A stretch of 42,986 nucleotides of DNA, taken from the NCBI GenBank assembly GCA_016183945.1, contig JACPDP010000036.1, forward strand, positions 1 to 42,986, read 5' to 3'. Within the stretch, counting starts at the first letter, position 1, and every line of letters begins with the position of its first letter. The notes under the pieces were generated by a model. That model saw only the letters and a list, made by a program, of their open reading frames with translations. It was not told where the DNA came from and searched no databases. Made by a program: the position numbers and the translations under genes. Source of the stretch: Magnetospirillum sp. (GTDB lineage Bacteria; Pseudomonadota; Alphaproteobacteria; Rhodospirillales; Magnetospirillaceae). Below are positions 1 to 8,229 of the stretch, in pieces.

Positions 1-41
1 AAGCGCGACGGCCGGAACGCATCGTCGAATTCGTCGGACAT
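1..41 (-). CDS. 5' end of an unidentified gene cut by the window edge
   Basis: An ATG on the minus strand at 41-39 opens a frame reading MSDEFDDAFRPSR before the window ends. A purine-rich stretch (GGGGGAGGG) sits about six bases upstream, which supports this as a real start. Only 13 codons are visible, so no function can be given. It is divergent from efp, and genes for EF-P modification (lysine 2,3-aminomutase or a lysyltransferase) are common next to efp, but nothing in these few residues proves that. Confidence 0.45.
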   Translation of the reverse strand, partial: MSDEFDDAFRPSR

Positions 42-223
42 GGAAAGCCCTCCCCCTGCGGTTCAGGCTCTTCATGAATCACACTCCCAGCCCACAGGGA
101 AACGATATCGTCAACCGTTAACCTGACCTCGTGGCCCTGGGGGTGAGCACCCACGCGGTTGCCTTCCGGAACCCGACCTGATAGGGTCCGCGCCAATTTC
201 CCGACAGCTCTCGCGGACGCCCC

Positions 224-790
224 ATGAAAATCAATGCCAACCTCATTCGGCCGGGCAACATCCTGGAACATAACGGCCGCCAGTACTCGGTGCTGAAGAT
301 CCAGCTGATCCAGCCCGGCAAGGGCGGCGCCTTCATTGCGGTCGAGATGCGCGACATTCGCACCGGCACCAAGACCAACGAGCGCTGGCGCACCGCCGAC
401 ACCGTCGAGAAGCTCAACGTCGAGGAGCGGGAGTGCACCTTCCTGTTCCGCGACGACACCACGCTGACCTTCATGGACAGCGAGAGCTTCGAGCAGTTCA
501 CCCTGTTGAACGACGTCGTCGGCGAGCCCGCGGCCTTCCTGCAGGACGGCATGGTGGTCGAGGTCGACTTCGTCGAGGGCTCGCCGGTCTCGGTTTCGCT
601 GCCGGAAAAGGTGGTGATGACGCTGGTCGAGGCCGATCCGGTGGTCAAGGGCCAGACCGCGGCCTCCTCCTACAAGCCGGGCAAGCTGGAGAACGGCCTC
701 AAGATCCTGATCCCCCCCTTCGTCGCCGCCGGCGAGAAGATCGTGGTGGCCACTGCCGACTGTTCCTACGTCGAACGTTTCAAGGGCTAG
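224..790 (+). CDS. efp: Elongation factor P
   Basis: EF-P binds between the P and E sites of the ribosome and rescues stalling at polyproline stretches. The 188-residue product has the family's normal length and its N-terminal KOW-like domain followed by two OB-fold domains. The modification loop reads IQPGKGGAF, with Lys33 at the position that is beta-lysylated or otherwise modified in other bacteria. The C-terminal domain ends with the typical pattern around GEKIVVATADCSYVERFKG. The upstream 180 bases up to the divergent partial gene must hold its promoter, but the Shine-Dalgarno sequence is weak. suhB follows two bases after the stop, so the two are probably co-transcribed. Identification is firm. 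Confidence 0.97.
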   Translation: MKINANLIRPGNILEHNGRQYSVLKIQLIQPGKGGAFIAVEMRDIRTGTKTNERWRTADTVEKLNVEERECTFLFRDDTTLTFMDSESFEQFTLLNDVVGEPAAFLQDGMVVEVDFVEGSPVSVSLPEKVVMTLVEADPVVKGQTAASSYKPGKLENGLKILIPPFVAAGEKIVVATADCSYVERFKG

Positions 791-792
791 CG

Positions 793-1590
793 GTGATCGT
801 CCGTTCCGCCCTGCTCAACGTCATGATGGGCGCCGCCCGCAAGGCCGCCCGTTCCCTGGTGCGCGACTACGGCGAGGTCGAGCACCTGCAGGTGTCGATG
901 AAGGGTCCCGGCGACTTCGTCTCGTCGGCCGATATCAAGGCCGAGAAGACGCTGCGCCAGGAGCTCAAGAAGGCGCGCCCCGACTTCGGCTTCCTGCTGG
1001 AAGAGGGCGGCGAGATCGCCGGCGCCGACAAGAGCAACCGCTGGATCATCGACCCCATCGACGGCACCACCAATTTCCTGCACGGTATCCCCAATTTCGC
1101 CATCTCCATCGGGTTGGAGCGCGACGGCGAGTTGGTGGCCGGCGTGATCTATCAGCCGCTCGGCGACGAGATGTTCCACGGCGAGAAGGGGGCGGGCGCC
1201 TATCTCAACGAGCGCCGCCTGCGCGTTTCCGCCCGACGCAAGATGGAGGATGCGGTGATCACCACCGGCATCCCGCACAAGGGCCGCGGTGACCATGGCC
1301 GCTTCCTCAAGGAACTGGCGGCGGTGATGGACGTTACCGCCGGGGTGCGCCGTTTCGGTTCGGCGGCCCTGGACCTCGCCTATGTCGCGGCGGGGCGCTG
1401 CGACGGCTATTGGGAGGCCGACCTCAAGCCGTGGGACATCGCGGCCGGCATCGTTCTGGTGCGTGAGGCCGGCGGCTACGTCACCGACCTCGATGGCGGT
1501 TCCCGCATCCTGGAGACCGGCGGCCTGGTGGCGGCCAACGACCATCTGCAAAAGCCGCTGGCCAAGTTGCTCAAGGCTGCGCATTCGTAG
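793..1590 (+). CDS. suhB: Inositol-1-monophosphatase family protein (SuhB)
   Basis: This is a Mg2+-dependent phosphatase of the inositol monophosphatase family that hydrolyses inositol-1-phosphate in vitro; SuhB also has roles in rRNA transcription in E. coli. I chose GTG 793, two bases after the efp stop, because the protein then begins VIVRSALLNVMMGAARKA, the family's usual N-terminus, and is 265 residues long. The metal-binding motifs are visible: Glu70 in LLEEGGE, then DPIDGTTNFLHG with Asp87 and Asp90, and WDIAAG near residue 215. A longer open frame starts at 433 but overlaps efp and is a shadow. Function as phosphatase is well supported; its true substrate is not known from sequence. 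Confidence 0.93.
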   Translation: MIVRSALLNVMMGAARKAARSLVRDYGEVEHLQVSMKGPGDFVSSADIKAEKTLRQELKKARPDFGFLLEEGGEIAGADKSNRWIIDPIDGTTNFLHGIPNFAISIGLERDGELVAGVIYQPLGDEMFHGEKGAGAYLNERRLRVSARRKMEDAVITTGIPHKGRGDHGRFLKELAAVMDVTAGVRRFGSAALDLAYVAAGRCDGYWEADLKPWDIAAGIVLVREAGGYVTDLDGGSRILETGGLVAANDHLQKPLAKLLKAAHS

Positions 1591-1601
1591 TGGTCCGATA
1601 A

Positions 1602-1634
1602 CCCACTCAAAAGATCGTGGACTTTTTGAGCGGG
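1602..1634. other. Imperfect inverted repeat after suhB
   Basis: CCCACTCAAAA at 1602-1612 and TTTTGAGCGGG at 1624-1634 pair with one mismatch around an 11-base loop. It lies 11 bases after the suhB stop in the 157-base gap before the next gene. No T-run follows on either strand, so a Rho-independent terminator is doubtful; it may stabilise the 3' end of the efp-suhB mRNA. Confidence 0.4.
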
Positions 1635-1747
1635 TCGGTGCACTGGGACGAAGTGCTTACACCATTTTGCTACATGCGGCTGTTGTTCGCCGACTCGGCT
1701 TCGGCTAGTCTGCTCGCGAAATCTGCGAACGAACCGGGGGAAGGTCG

Positions 1748-2776
1748 ATGTCCAGGGGGAGCAAGCTGAAGGCTCTGGCGCTGGGAGCGCTAGTCTGCAC
1801 CGTTGCCTCACCGTTGGCGGCGCAAGTGGTCGTCGGCGGCAATAATGTCCCGGGCGTCGAAATCAACTGGTCGGTGCTCGACCGGTTGGGTCCGGCTCCC
1901 ACCCTGCCCGGAATGCTGTTGCCGAATGTCCGGCCGCCCCAGGCGGCGACGCAGGCCCCGGCGGCCAAGCCCCATGCGCCGGCGGTGGCGTTCAAGCCGT
2001 ACAAGCAGTCCGCGCCCGCGTCGGCCGCCAAGCCGGCGCCGCGCAAGATCGCCACCAAGGCGCCCGCCAGGACCGCAGCCGCCGCGCCTGCCAGCCCCGA
2101 GGTCGCCGACCTCGGTCCCCCCGCCCGCGTGGCGGTGTCCGAGGTGCCGCCCCGCGTCGAGGCGAAGCCGGCCAAGCCGGCCGTTCCCGAGGTGCCCGAG
2201 ATCGTGGCGGCGCCGCCCAGGTCCGAGGCATCCAAGGAAAAGGGCAAGAGCCCCCTGATGACGCCGCCCCCGGCGCCCGAGCCGGCCAAGCCGGCGCAAT
2301 TGGCGCCCGAGCCGTCCAAGCCGGCGCCGCAGGTGGCCAAGGTCGAGCCGCCGGTGGTCGCCCCGCCGACGCCCGCTCCGGTCCAGGCTCCGACCCGGGC
2401 GGTGGAATCGCCGGCCCCGCAGCAGCAGGCGGCGCTGCCGTCCAGCGGCGGTTTCCTGCGCAAGGGCGATACCCTGTCGGTGCTGTTCGTCAGCGAAAAC
2501 TCCCGTCTGCCCGACTCCGCCAAGCCGGAGCTCAACAAGCTGGCCAGCCGGTTGGAAAAGGATGACGGTTTGTCGCTGCAACTCCTGGCCTATGCCGAGG
2601 GCGACGAAGCCAACGCCAGCAAGGCGCGGCGCCTGTCGCTGTCCCGCGCGCTGGAGGTGCGCAAGTATCTGATGGAGTTGGGCGTACGCTCGACCCGCAT
2701 CGAAGTGCGAGCGCTGGGCAACAAGGTGGAGGGCGGTCCCGCCGACCGTGTCGATGCCGTGTTGGCCAGCCGCTGA
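1748..2776 (+). CDS. Secreted Pro/Ala-rich protein with C-terminal OmpA-like domain
   Basis: The 342-residue product starts with a Sec signal peptide (positively charged MSRGSKLK, a hydrophobic run, and LAAQ near residue 26). Residues 45-225 are a low-complexity linker rich in Pro, Ala and Lys, of the kind that spans the periplasm. Residues 235-340 resemble an OmpA/MotB C-terminal domain: FVSENSRLPDSAKPELNKLA, then the ARRLSLSRALEVRKYL helix and GVRSTRIEVRALG. The canonical peptidoglycan-binding Asp and Arg residues are not clear, so binding may be altered. A good ribosome site (GGGGGAAGG) precedes the ATG. It lies 58 bases upstream of a MotA-like and a MotB-like gene and is probably part of the same envelope complex. 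Exact role unknown. Confidence 0.8.
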   Translation: MSRGSKLKALALGALVCTVASPLAAQVVVGGNNVPGVEINWSVLDRLGPAPTLPGMLLPNVRPPQAATQAPAAKPHAPAVAFKPYKQSAPASAAKPAPRKIATKAPARTAAAAPASPEVADLGPPARVAVSEVPPRVEAKPAKPAVPEVPEIVAAPPRSEASKEKGKSPLMTPPPAPEPAKPAQLAPEPSKPAPQVAKVEPPVVAPPTPAPVQAPTRAVESPAPQQQAALPSSGGFLRKGDTLSVLFVSENSRLPDSAKPELNKLASRLEKDDGLSLQLLAYAEGDEANASKARRLSLSRALEVRKYLMELGVRSTRIEVRALGNKVEGGPADRVDAVLASR

Positions 2777-2834
2777 TTTTGGTGTCCGGCATCGGCCGGC
2801 TTTCCCGCGTCCCTGAATCGGTGCGTTCCGGCCC

Positions 2835-3971
2835 ATGATCCTGCCCAATCGCTTCCTTGTCCGGATGGCCGCCTTCGTGGCGGCGGTAGGCGTCGTGGTT
2901 CTGCTGCTGGGGCCGGGGCTGGTGCAGGCGTTCGTCCACGCGCCGGCGCTGAACGGCCTGATTCTGGGCGTGTTCGTGGTCGGCATCGTGCTCAATTTCC
3001 GCCAGGTGCTGTTGCTGCGCCCCGAGGCCGAGTGGCTGGAGAGCTGGCGGCGTGGCCAGCCGGTGCTGTCGGGCCAGTTGCGCCTGCTGGCTCCCATGGC
3101 CAGCATGATGGGCGAGCACACCGACCGGGTCAGCCTGTCGGCCATGGCGCTGCGCTCGGTGCTGGATTCCATCGCCTCGCGGCTCGACGAGCAACGCGAT
3201 CTGGCGCGCTACCTGGTCGGGCTGATGATTTTCCTCGGGTTGCTGGGGACATTCTGGGGCCTGTCGCAGACGGTGGGCTCGGTGGGCGAGGTCATCCGCT
3301 CCCTCGACGTCGGCGGCAGCGATCCGGCGGCGGCCTTCAACGAGCTGCGGGGCGGGCTGGCCAAGCCGCTGTCGGGCATGGGCACCGCGTTCTCGACCTC
3401 GCTGTTCGGCCTGGCCGGTTCGCTGGTGCTGGGCTTCCTCGACCTGCAGGCGGGCCAGGCGCAGAACGCCTTCTACAACGAGCTGGAGGAATGGCTGGCC
3501 GGGCTGACCCGTCTGGGCGGCGGCAGCGCCGCGGCCATCGCCGACGGCGAGCAGTCCATTTCCGCCTTTACCCAGGCGCTGCTGGAGCGCACCGCCGACG
3601 GGCTGGACAACCTGCAGCGGGTGATCGCCCGCGGCGAGGAGGGGCGCGCCGCCGCCAACACCTCGTTCCGCGCTTTGACCGACAAGCTCTCCATCCTCTC
3701 CGACCAGATGCGTGCCGAACAGGCGCTGCTGCTGAAGCTGGGCGAGCACCAGTTGGAGATGAAGCCGCTGATGGCCCGGCTGGTGGAGGCCTCGGCCAGC
3801 GAGGATGACAGCTCCCGCCTCCATCTGCGCAACATCGACATCACCATGACCCGGCTGGTGGACGAGACCATTGCCGGGCGCGAGGAACTGGTGGCCGAGC
3901 TGCGGTCCGAGTTGCGGCTGCTGGCGCGCACCGTTGCCGCGGTGGCCGACGACCCGGGGCCGGAGCGCTAG
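2835..3971 (+). CDS. MotA/TolQ/ExbB proton channel family protein
   Basis: The 378-residue protein has hydrophobic segments near residues 10-30 and 38-56, a cytoplasmic stretch, and two more segments at about 128-150 (LVGLMIFLGLLGTFWGLSQTV) and 180-205. The LLGTFWGLSQTV plus later GMGTAFSTSLFGLAGSL pattern is typical of MotA/TolQ/ExbB channel subunits, which form a pentamer around two MotB/TolR/ExbD-type subunits. A C-terminal region of about 150 residues is predicted to be helical and cytoplasmic, longer than in TolQ or ExbB. The next gene, three bases downstream, supplies the matching partner. The start ATG lacks a strong Shine-Dalgarno sequence. The channel family is clear; what the machine drives (flagellum, envelope or something else) cannot be told. 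Confidence 0.87.
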   Translation: MILPNRFLVRMAAFVAAVGVVVLLLGPGLVQAFVHAPALNGLILGVFVVGIVLNFRQVLLLRPEAEWLESWRRGQPVLSGQLRLLAPMASMMGEHTDRVSLSAMALRSVLDSIASRLDEQRDLARYLVGLMIFLGLLGTFWGLSQTVGSVGEVIRSLDVGGSDPAAAFNELRGGLAKPLSGMGTAFSTSLFGLAGSLVLGFLDLQAGQAQNAFYNELEEWLAGLTRLGGGSAAAIADGEQSISAFTQALLERTADGLDNLQRVIARGEEGRAAANTSFRALTDKLSILSDQMRAEQALLLKLGEHQLEMKPLMARLVEASASEDDSSRLHLRNIDITMTRLVDETIAGREELVAELRSELRLLARTVAAVADDPGPER

Positions 3972-3974
3972 GCG

Positions 3975-5057
3975 ATGCCCCTGGCCCGCCGCAGCCGAAG
4001 GACGTTGGACATCTGGCCGGGCTTCGTCGACGCGTTGGCCACCCTGCTGATGGTCATCATCTTCGTGGTGCTGGTGTTCGTGCTGGGCCAGTTCTTCCTC
4101 GGCCAGGTCCTGTCGGGTCGCGAGCGCGAGGTTTCCCGGCTGGGCGGTGAGCTCTCCACCCTGGTCGATCAACTCAACATGGAACGCGCCGCCAACGCCA
4201 AGCTGAGGGCGGATGTGACGCGCATGGCCGCCGAGCTCAATGTCAGCGTCGACGAGCGCGACCTGCTGGCCAACGAGCTGACCTCGGGCCGCGACGAGGC
4301 TGCCCGGCTCGCCAACGACGTGGCGGCGCTGAAGGCCCTGAAGGAGGACCTGGAGGCCAAGCTGGCCACGTTGGGCGGCAAGCTGGGCGAGCAGGAGGGG
4401 CAACTCGCCTCCGAGCGCAAGCTGTCCGAGGAGGCGCGAGCCCAGGCCGCTCTGCTCAGTCGCCAACTGGAGGCCATGAAGCAGGACCTCGCCCGTATCG
4501 CCGCGGCGCTCGACGCCTCGGAAAAGAAGGCCATGGAGCAGGGGGTGCAACTGGTTGAGCTGGGCAAGAAGCTCAACAGCGCCCTGGCCGGCAAGGTGGA
4601 GGAACTGCAGAAATACCGCTCCGAATTCTTTGGCCGACTGCGTCAGGCACTGGGTGACCGCCCGGGTATCCGCATCGAGGGCGACCGCTTCGTCTTCCAG
4701 TCGGAACTGCTGTTCGACACCGCCTCGGCGGAACTGGGCGCGGGGGGCATCGAGCAGGTGCGTCAGCTGGCCGGCACCTTGAAGGACGTGTCGAAGGCCA
4801 TCCCCAAGGGAGTCAACTGGGTGCTGCGCGTCGACGGCCACACCGACAAGCGCCCGGTCAAGGGCAAGTTCCCCTCCAATTGGGAGTTGTCGACGGCGCG
4901 CGCCATAATGGTGGTGCGCACCCTGATCGCCAACGGCATCCCTGCCGACCGCCTTGCCGCCGCCGGTTTCGGCGAATTCCAACCGCTGGACGGCGCCGAC
5001 AACGAAGGCGCCTGGGCCAAGAACAGGCGGATCGAGATCAGGCTGGACCAGCGGTAG
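3975..5057 (+). CDS. MotB-like protein with long coiled coil and OmpA domain
   Basis: This 360-residue protein has one N-terminal membrane segment (about residues 18-42) preceded by basic residues. Asp19 in GFVDALATLLMV is at the position of the proton-binding Asp of MotB. Residues 48-205 are a long heptad-rich coiled coil (many Glu, Ala, Leu and Lys). Residues 220-360 are an OmpA/MotB peptidoglycan-binding domain with VDGHTDKRP and KNRRIEIRL, which carry the conserved Asp and Arg. The coiled coil is far longer than in flagellar MotB, so the peptidoglycan grip is placed far from the membrane. It starts three bases after the MotA-like gene and ends three bases before the convergent DUF4276 gene. 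Confidence 0.88.
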   Translation: MPLARRSRRTLDIWPGFVDALATLLMVIIFVVLVFVLGQFFLGQVLSGREREVSRLGGELSTLVDQLNMERAANAKLRADVTRMAAELNVSVDERDLLANELTSGRDEAARLANDVAALKALKEDLEAKLATLGGKLGEQEGQLASERKLSEEARAQAALLSRQLEAMKQDLARIAAALDASEKKAMEQGVQLVELGKKLNSALAGKVEELQKYRSEFFGRLRQALGDRPGIRIEGDRFVFQSELLFDTASAELGAGGIEQVRQLAGTLKDVSKAIPKGVNWVLRVDGHTDKRPVKGKFPSNWELSTARAIMVVRTLIANGIPADRLAAAGFGEFQPLDGADNEGAWAKNRRIEIRLDQR

Positions 5058-5060
5058 GCG

Positions 5061-5684
5061 TCAGGCCAACAACGCTTCCAGGCCGGTGACGAAATGGTTG
5101 AAGCTGGTGGAGCGATTTTGGCGTGGGTTCATCAGGGCGGCCACCCTGCGCGCGACCTCGGTCTTCGGGAGACGCTCGGACGCCCGATAATGCCCGGCCC
5201 GCTGCAGGATTTGCAGCAGCTTCTCCCAAGTGCCTCCGGTGATCGCATCTGGATCGCGATATCCAGCCCTGCAGTCAAGAGTTGCTGCAACGCCAGGGTA
5301 AGCCGCGCAAAGCGCCGGGACATCGCCGAAGAACCAGGCCTCCAACTCCTCCACGACGATCCGGTTGACCACACGGAACTGGCCGTCGCCATCGGGAGAT
5401 GATTTTGTTGCCAGGCCGACAGCGGCGGCAAACCCTTCCAACTGTCGCTTCAACTGGAGACAGTTGTCATCGTCTCGGTCAATGACGACAAGAGCCCTAA
5501 TGTCTTCATGCCCCAACCGCTTCGCATAGCCGGCAAGCCGCTTGGGCAACTTCAGCAACAGCTGCTGCGTGGAGCCGTGGTCGATAATGTTGAGGGCGGC
5601 GGCGCGCTCGCCCAGCAGGCGAGGCATCAAGACGTCGAGAGCATTCTTCATGGACGGCTCTTCGACATGAATGAAAACAATCAT
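5061..5684 (-). CDS. DUF4276 family protein, probable TOPRIM-like effector
   Basis: The 207-residue product has the DUF4276 signature: an N-terminal strand ending in HVEEPSMKNAL (Glu8/Glu9), ALVVIDRDDDNC at 65-75, and IVVEELEAWFFGD at 109-121. The early Glu, the DxD-type acidic cluster and the layout resemble a TOPRIM nuclease or primase fold; that fold assignment is inference. The gene follows the ATPase gene by 12 bases on the same strand, so the two are an operon. Such ATPase plus TOPRIM-like pairs (OLD family; AriA-AriB of PARIS) are known phage-defence effectors. GC content is lower than that of the flanks, which suggests acquisition by transfer. It ends against the MotB-like gene. No nuclease activity is proven. 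Confidence 0.82.
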   Translation of the reverse strand: MIVFIHVEEPSMKNALDVLMPRLLGERAAALNIIDHGSTQQLLLKLPKRLAGYAKRLGHEDIRALVVIDRDDDNCLQLKRQLEGFAAAVGLATKSSPDGDGQFRVVNRIVVEELEAWFFGDVPALCAAYPGVAATLDCRAGYRDPDAITGGTWEKLLQILQRAGHYRASERLPKTEVARRVAALMNPRQNRSTSFNHFVTGLEALLA

Positions 5685-5696
5685 GCCGACGCTCCG

Positions 5697-6770
5697 TCAG
5701 GGATTGCCAATTTCGAAATAGTTCTCCATCCACAGGTCGCCAAGCGCTGCCCCCGTGTCCAGCATGGCCTGTATCCCCTGCATATCGGCGATACGCTTGG
5801 CGACAGTGTAGCCATCGGCTTGGCGCATCATGGCCCAAACCTGCTTGGGGCCGAGTGCATTTATGAAGAAAGGTGAGTGGGTCGTGACGATCAGTTGTGT
5901 GTTGGATGCCACTTGGTCGCATTCCTCGGCCAATTCCCGCAAGAGCTTTGGATGAAGGAAGTTCTCGGGTTCCTCGATGCCGATAAGGGGCGGGGGTGAC
6001 GGGTCGTTCAATTGAACGAGATAGGCCAATAGCTTCATTGTACCGTCCGAGGCATAGCGAGCCTGCACCCCCTCCGAAAACGGAGCATCCTTGACCATCA
6101 GCAGCAAATGGCCCGACGGCAGGATGTTGGGATCGACCCGCTCGATTTGCGGAACACGGTGGCGAAGTCTCTCGAAGATGGCATCCAATCTCTCCGGGTA
6201 GCGCTCCTTGAGATATTGGATAACGTTGACCAGATTATCGCCGGTCCTCGACAGCCGCTCCTGAGCGCCGGCTTCGGGAATGCCTCGCATGTCCTTCGCG
6301 GAGAGGTGCGATAGATGCCAGCCCGTGATGAAGTCGCGCAGAGCCTTGACGCGAGGATTTTCCGCGAACTGCCCGAGGGTGCTGACGGCCAGCACATCCG
6401 CCCCGGACAGGCTCACCGGTCGACCCGCATCCTCGTCGATTTTGAGATGGTAGGTGATGAGGTGAGGCATCTTCTCGCCCTTGATGTAACCTTCCCGGTA
6501 GGCGATTTCGAAACTGATCGCCCCTTGGCTGTCGCGGCTGCGCAAGTCCCTCAGGCCCACACCCCGCCGATCGACGGCCCGTCGCAAGCCGTCGGAAAAG
6601 CACTCCGAAAGGAAAGCGAAGACATCGAAGAATGTGGACTTGCCACTGCCATTCGGACCAAGCAGCACCGAAAGTGGGGTAAGCCCACTAAATTCGACGC
6701 TTCGCAGGGCCCGGTAGTTCTCGATCTTGATCCGCTCGATGCGGGGAGGAACGCGAACCGTATCACTCAT
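5697..6770 (-). CDS. ABC/AAA-type ATPase (AAA_21 type), partner of DUF4276 protein
   Basis: I chose ATG 6770 because GGAG lies eight bases upstream and the product then begins [20 protein letters not shown], typical of this family; the open frame continues upstream only through the shadow of the transporter. The 357 residues hold Walker [10 protein letters not shown] at 38-46, an ABC-like signature ASDGT at 240-244, Walker B LIGIEEPE with catalytic Glu267, and the TTHSPF switch with His298. There are no membrane segments, so it is a soluble ATPase related to RecF, SMC and OLD proteins rather than a transporter. It probably senses a trigger and controls the DUF4276 protein encoded just downstream. 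One 60-base line inside it has 34 G or C, clearly below neighbouring genes. Confidence 0.88.
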   Translation of the reverse strand: MSDTVRVPPRIERIKIENYRALRSVEFSGLTPLSVLLGPNGSGKSTFFDVFAFLSECFSDGLRRAVDRRGVGLRDLRSRDSQGAISFEIAYREGYIKGEKMPHLITYHLKIDEDAGRPVSLSGADVLAVSTLGQFAENPRVKALRDFITGWHLSHLSAKDMRGIPEAGAQERLSRTGDNLVNVIQYLKERYPERLDAIFERLRHRVPQIERVDPNILPSGHLLLMVKDAPFSEGVQARYASDGTMKLLAYLVQLNDPSPPPLIGIEEPENFLHPKLLRELAEECDQVASNTQLIVTTHSPFFINALGPKQVWAMMRQADGYTVAKRIADMQGIQAMLDTGAALGDLWMENYFEIGNP

Positions 6771-6841
6771 CGACTGTGCTCCACGATCAGCGTGTCCACT
6801 TTCCCATGGGCAATATAGCGCCGGTTGAGCGCGGCTGGAAG

Positions 6842-7648
6842 CTACCCCGTCAGGGTCGGCGTCCCGCCCATCAGGCTGCCGGTCAGCAGCACCAGGCCCA
6901 GCAGGGTGATGGCGGCCGCCCCCGCCAGCGCCAAGGCCTTGCGCAGCCTGAGGCCGCCGCCGCCCAGGCGCTCCACCAGGCGGTTGAGACCCAGGGCGCC
7001 GAGGCCCAGCACCGAAACAGTGATCGCAACGCCCAACGCCATGGCCACGGTGGCCGCCACGCCCACCAGGAACATGCCGTTGCCCAGAGTGAACAGCAGC
7101 ACCAGGATGGCGCCCGAGCAGGGGCGGAGGCCCACCGCGGCGGCGACGGCGAACAGGCTGCGGCCGTCGTCGGCATGCCCGTGGTGGCAACAGCCGTCGT
7201 GGTGCTCGTGGCCGCAGCCCCTGTCGGTCAGAGTCCGCCAGCCCATGTTCAGGCCGACCACGGCGATCAGGCCGTAGGACCCCACCTCCAGCCAGGCGGC
7301 GTGCGCCATCACGTCGCGCGGCGCCAGCGCCAGCAGGCCGGCCAGGGCGGCCACCACGGCGACGGCGGTGGCCGCCTGCACCAGGGCCGCGATCAGGGCG
7401 GCGGTGAGGCCTTGGGCGATGCGGGCGCGGCGGGTGGCGAAGTAGCTGCCGATCACCACCTTGCCGTGGCCGGGTCCGACGGCGTGGAAGACGCCATAGA
7501 GGAAGGCGGCCAGCAGGATCAGGCCAACCGCCTCGAACGACCAGCCGTCCTGCAGGGCCGCCAGGTTGCGGCGCATGTCGCCGTTCATCTGGCGTTGCAG
7601 GGAAAAGGCCCGGGCGGCCAGCCACAGCAGGGGTTCGGGCAGGGTCAT
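6842..7648 (-). CDS. NicO/RcnA-type nickel/cobalt transporter
   Basis: The 268-residue integral membrane protein carries the NicO family signature [17 protein letters not shown] at residues 54-70, in which the His residues bind the metal. About six membrane segments are visible. A cytoplasmic or periplasmic loop, [17 protein letters not shown] at about 158-174, is rich in His and Cys and likely binds Ni2+ or Co2+. The second signature [14 protein letters not shown] follows. The start overlaps the stop of the DUF1007 gene by four bases (ATGA), so translation is coupled, and DUF1007-NicO pairs are a recognised arrangement. Import or export cannot be told by sequence alone. Confidence 0.9.
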   Translation of the reverse strand: MTLPEPLLWLAARAFSLQRQMNGDMRRNLAALQDGWSFEAVGLILLAAFLYGVFHAVGPGHGKVVIGSYFATRRARIAQGLTAALIAALVQAATAVAVVAALAGLLALAPRDVMAHAAWLEVGSYGLIAVVGLNMGWRTLTDRGCGHEHHDGCCHHGHADDGRSLFAVAAAVGLRPCSGAILVLLFTLGNGMFLVGVAATVAMALGVAITVSVLGLGALGLNRLVERLGGGGLRLRKALALAGAAAITLLGLVLLTGSLMGGTPTLTG

Positions 7649-8229
7649 TTGCAGAGGATCTCCACCTTCTTGGGGATCACCACGCCGCCCAGCAGCGGGT
7701 TGGCGCGGTCCGCCGCCATCACCGCCTTGCAGCCCTCGGCGCCGTCGCCCTGCAACACGATGGCCTTGTCCTCGGGGAAGTCGATGTCGATGTAATAGGT
7801 CTCTTCATAGGTGGAAAAGCTGAACGCCGCCTTCCGCGGGTCGACCGGCGCCGGCAGCGGCAGGCGGAAGACATAGATCAGCGCGCCCTTGACCCCCAGC
7901 ACCTTGAAATCCACCGCCGTCAGGTCGGTGACCGGCGTGCCGTTCACCTTGGGGTAGGTGAGATAGCTGGTGGGCTTGGTGTCGGAGAACGCCTCCGTCT
8001 CGATCGTCGCCATCTCGGCGGCGCCGAGCTTGCCGTCCTTGTTCTTGTCGAAGTCCTTGAAGATGGTGGAGCTGTAGACCGGGTCGAACTTCCAGCCCAT
8101 GAAGAGGCTGGTGATCTTGCCTTCCTTGAACTCCACCACCGCATGGGCGTCGATCATCACATGAGGATGGGCCAGTGCCGTGTCCGGTGTCGCCACGGCC
8201 AGCAGCAGGGCAAGAATGGCGCGCCGCAT
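7645..8229 (-). CDS. DUF1007 family periplasmic protein with EF-hand motif
   Basis: The 194-residue product has a signal peptide ending ATPDTALA, and the mature protein begins [14 protein letters not shown], the DUF1007 hallmark where an N-terminal His-x-His may bind metal. [15 protein letters not shown] at residues 59-73 is an EF-hand-like loop with Asp61, Asn63, Asp65 and Glu72. It directly abuts metC (no gap) and overlaps the NicO transporter gene by four bases. DUF1007 proteins are usually found with NicO transporters and are thought to be the soluble metal-binding component on the outer face. Two Cys residues near the C-terminus (GCKAV and ILCK) could form a disulfide. Confidence 0.88.
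   Translation of the reverse strand: MRRAILALLLAVATPDTALAHPHVMIDAHAVVEFKEGKITSLFMGWKFDPVYSSTIFKDFDKNKDGKLGAAEMATIETEAFSDTKPTSYLTYPKVNGTPVTDLTAVDFKVLGVKGALIYVFRLPLPAPVDPRKAAFSFSTYEETYYIDIDFPEDKAIVLQGDGAEGCKAVMAADRANPLLGGVVIPKKVEILCK

Noticed and set aside
433..792. N-terminal extension of suhB inside efp
   Set aside because: It lies out of frame within efp; the family N-terminus starts at 793.
2532..4982. Long minus-strand frame of 816 codons
   Set aside because: It is antisense to the MotA-like and MotB-like genes, and its composition (Gln, Gly, Arg and His rich) is that of a GC-rich shadow frame.
2835..6770. A Zorya-type defence system (ZorA/ZorB-like genes near an ATPase)
   Set aside because: The MotA/MotB-like pair fits the general channel fold, but no ZorC- or ZorD/E-like gene is present and the ATPase pair is on the other strand. 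The two are better treated as separate units.
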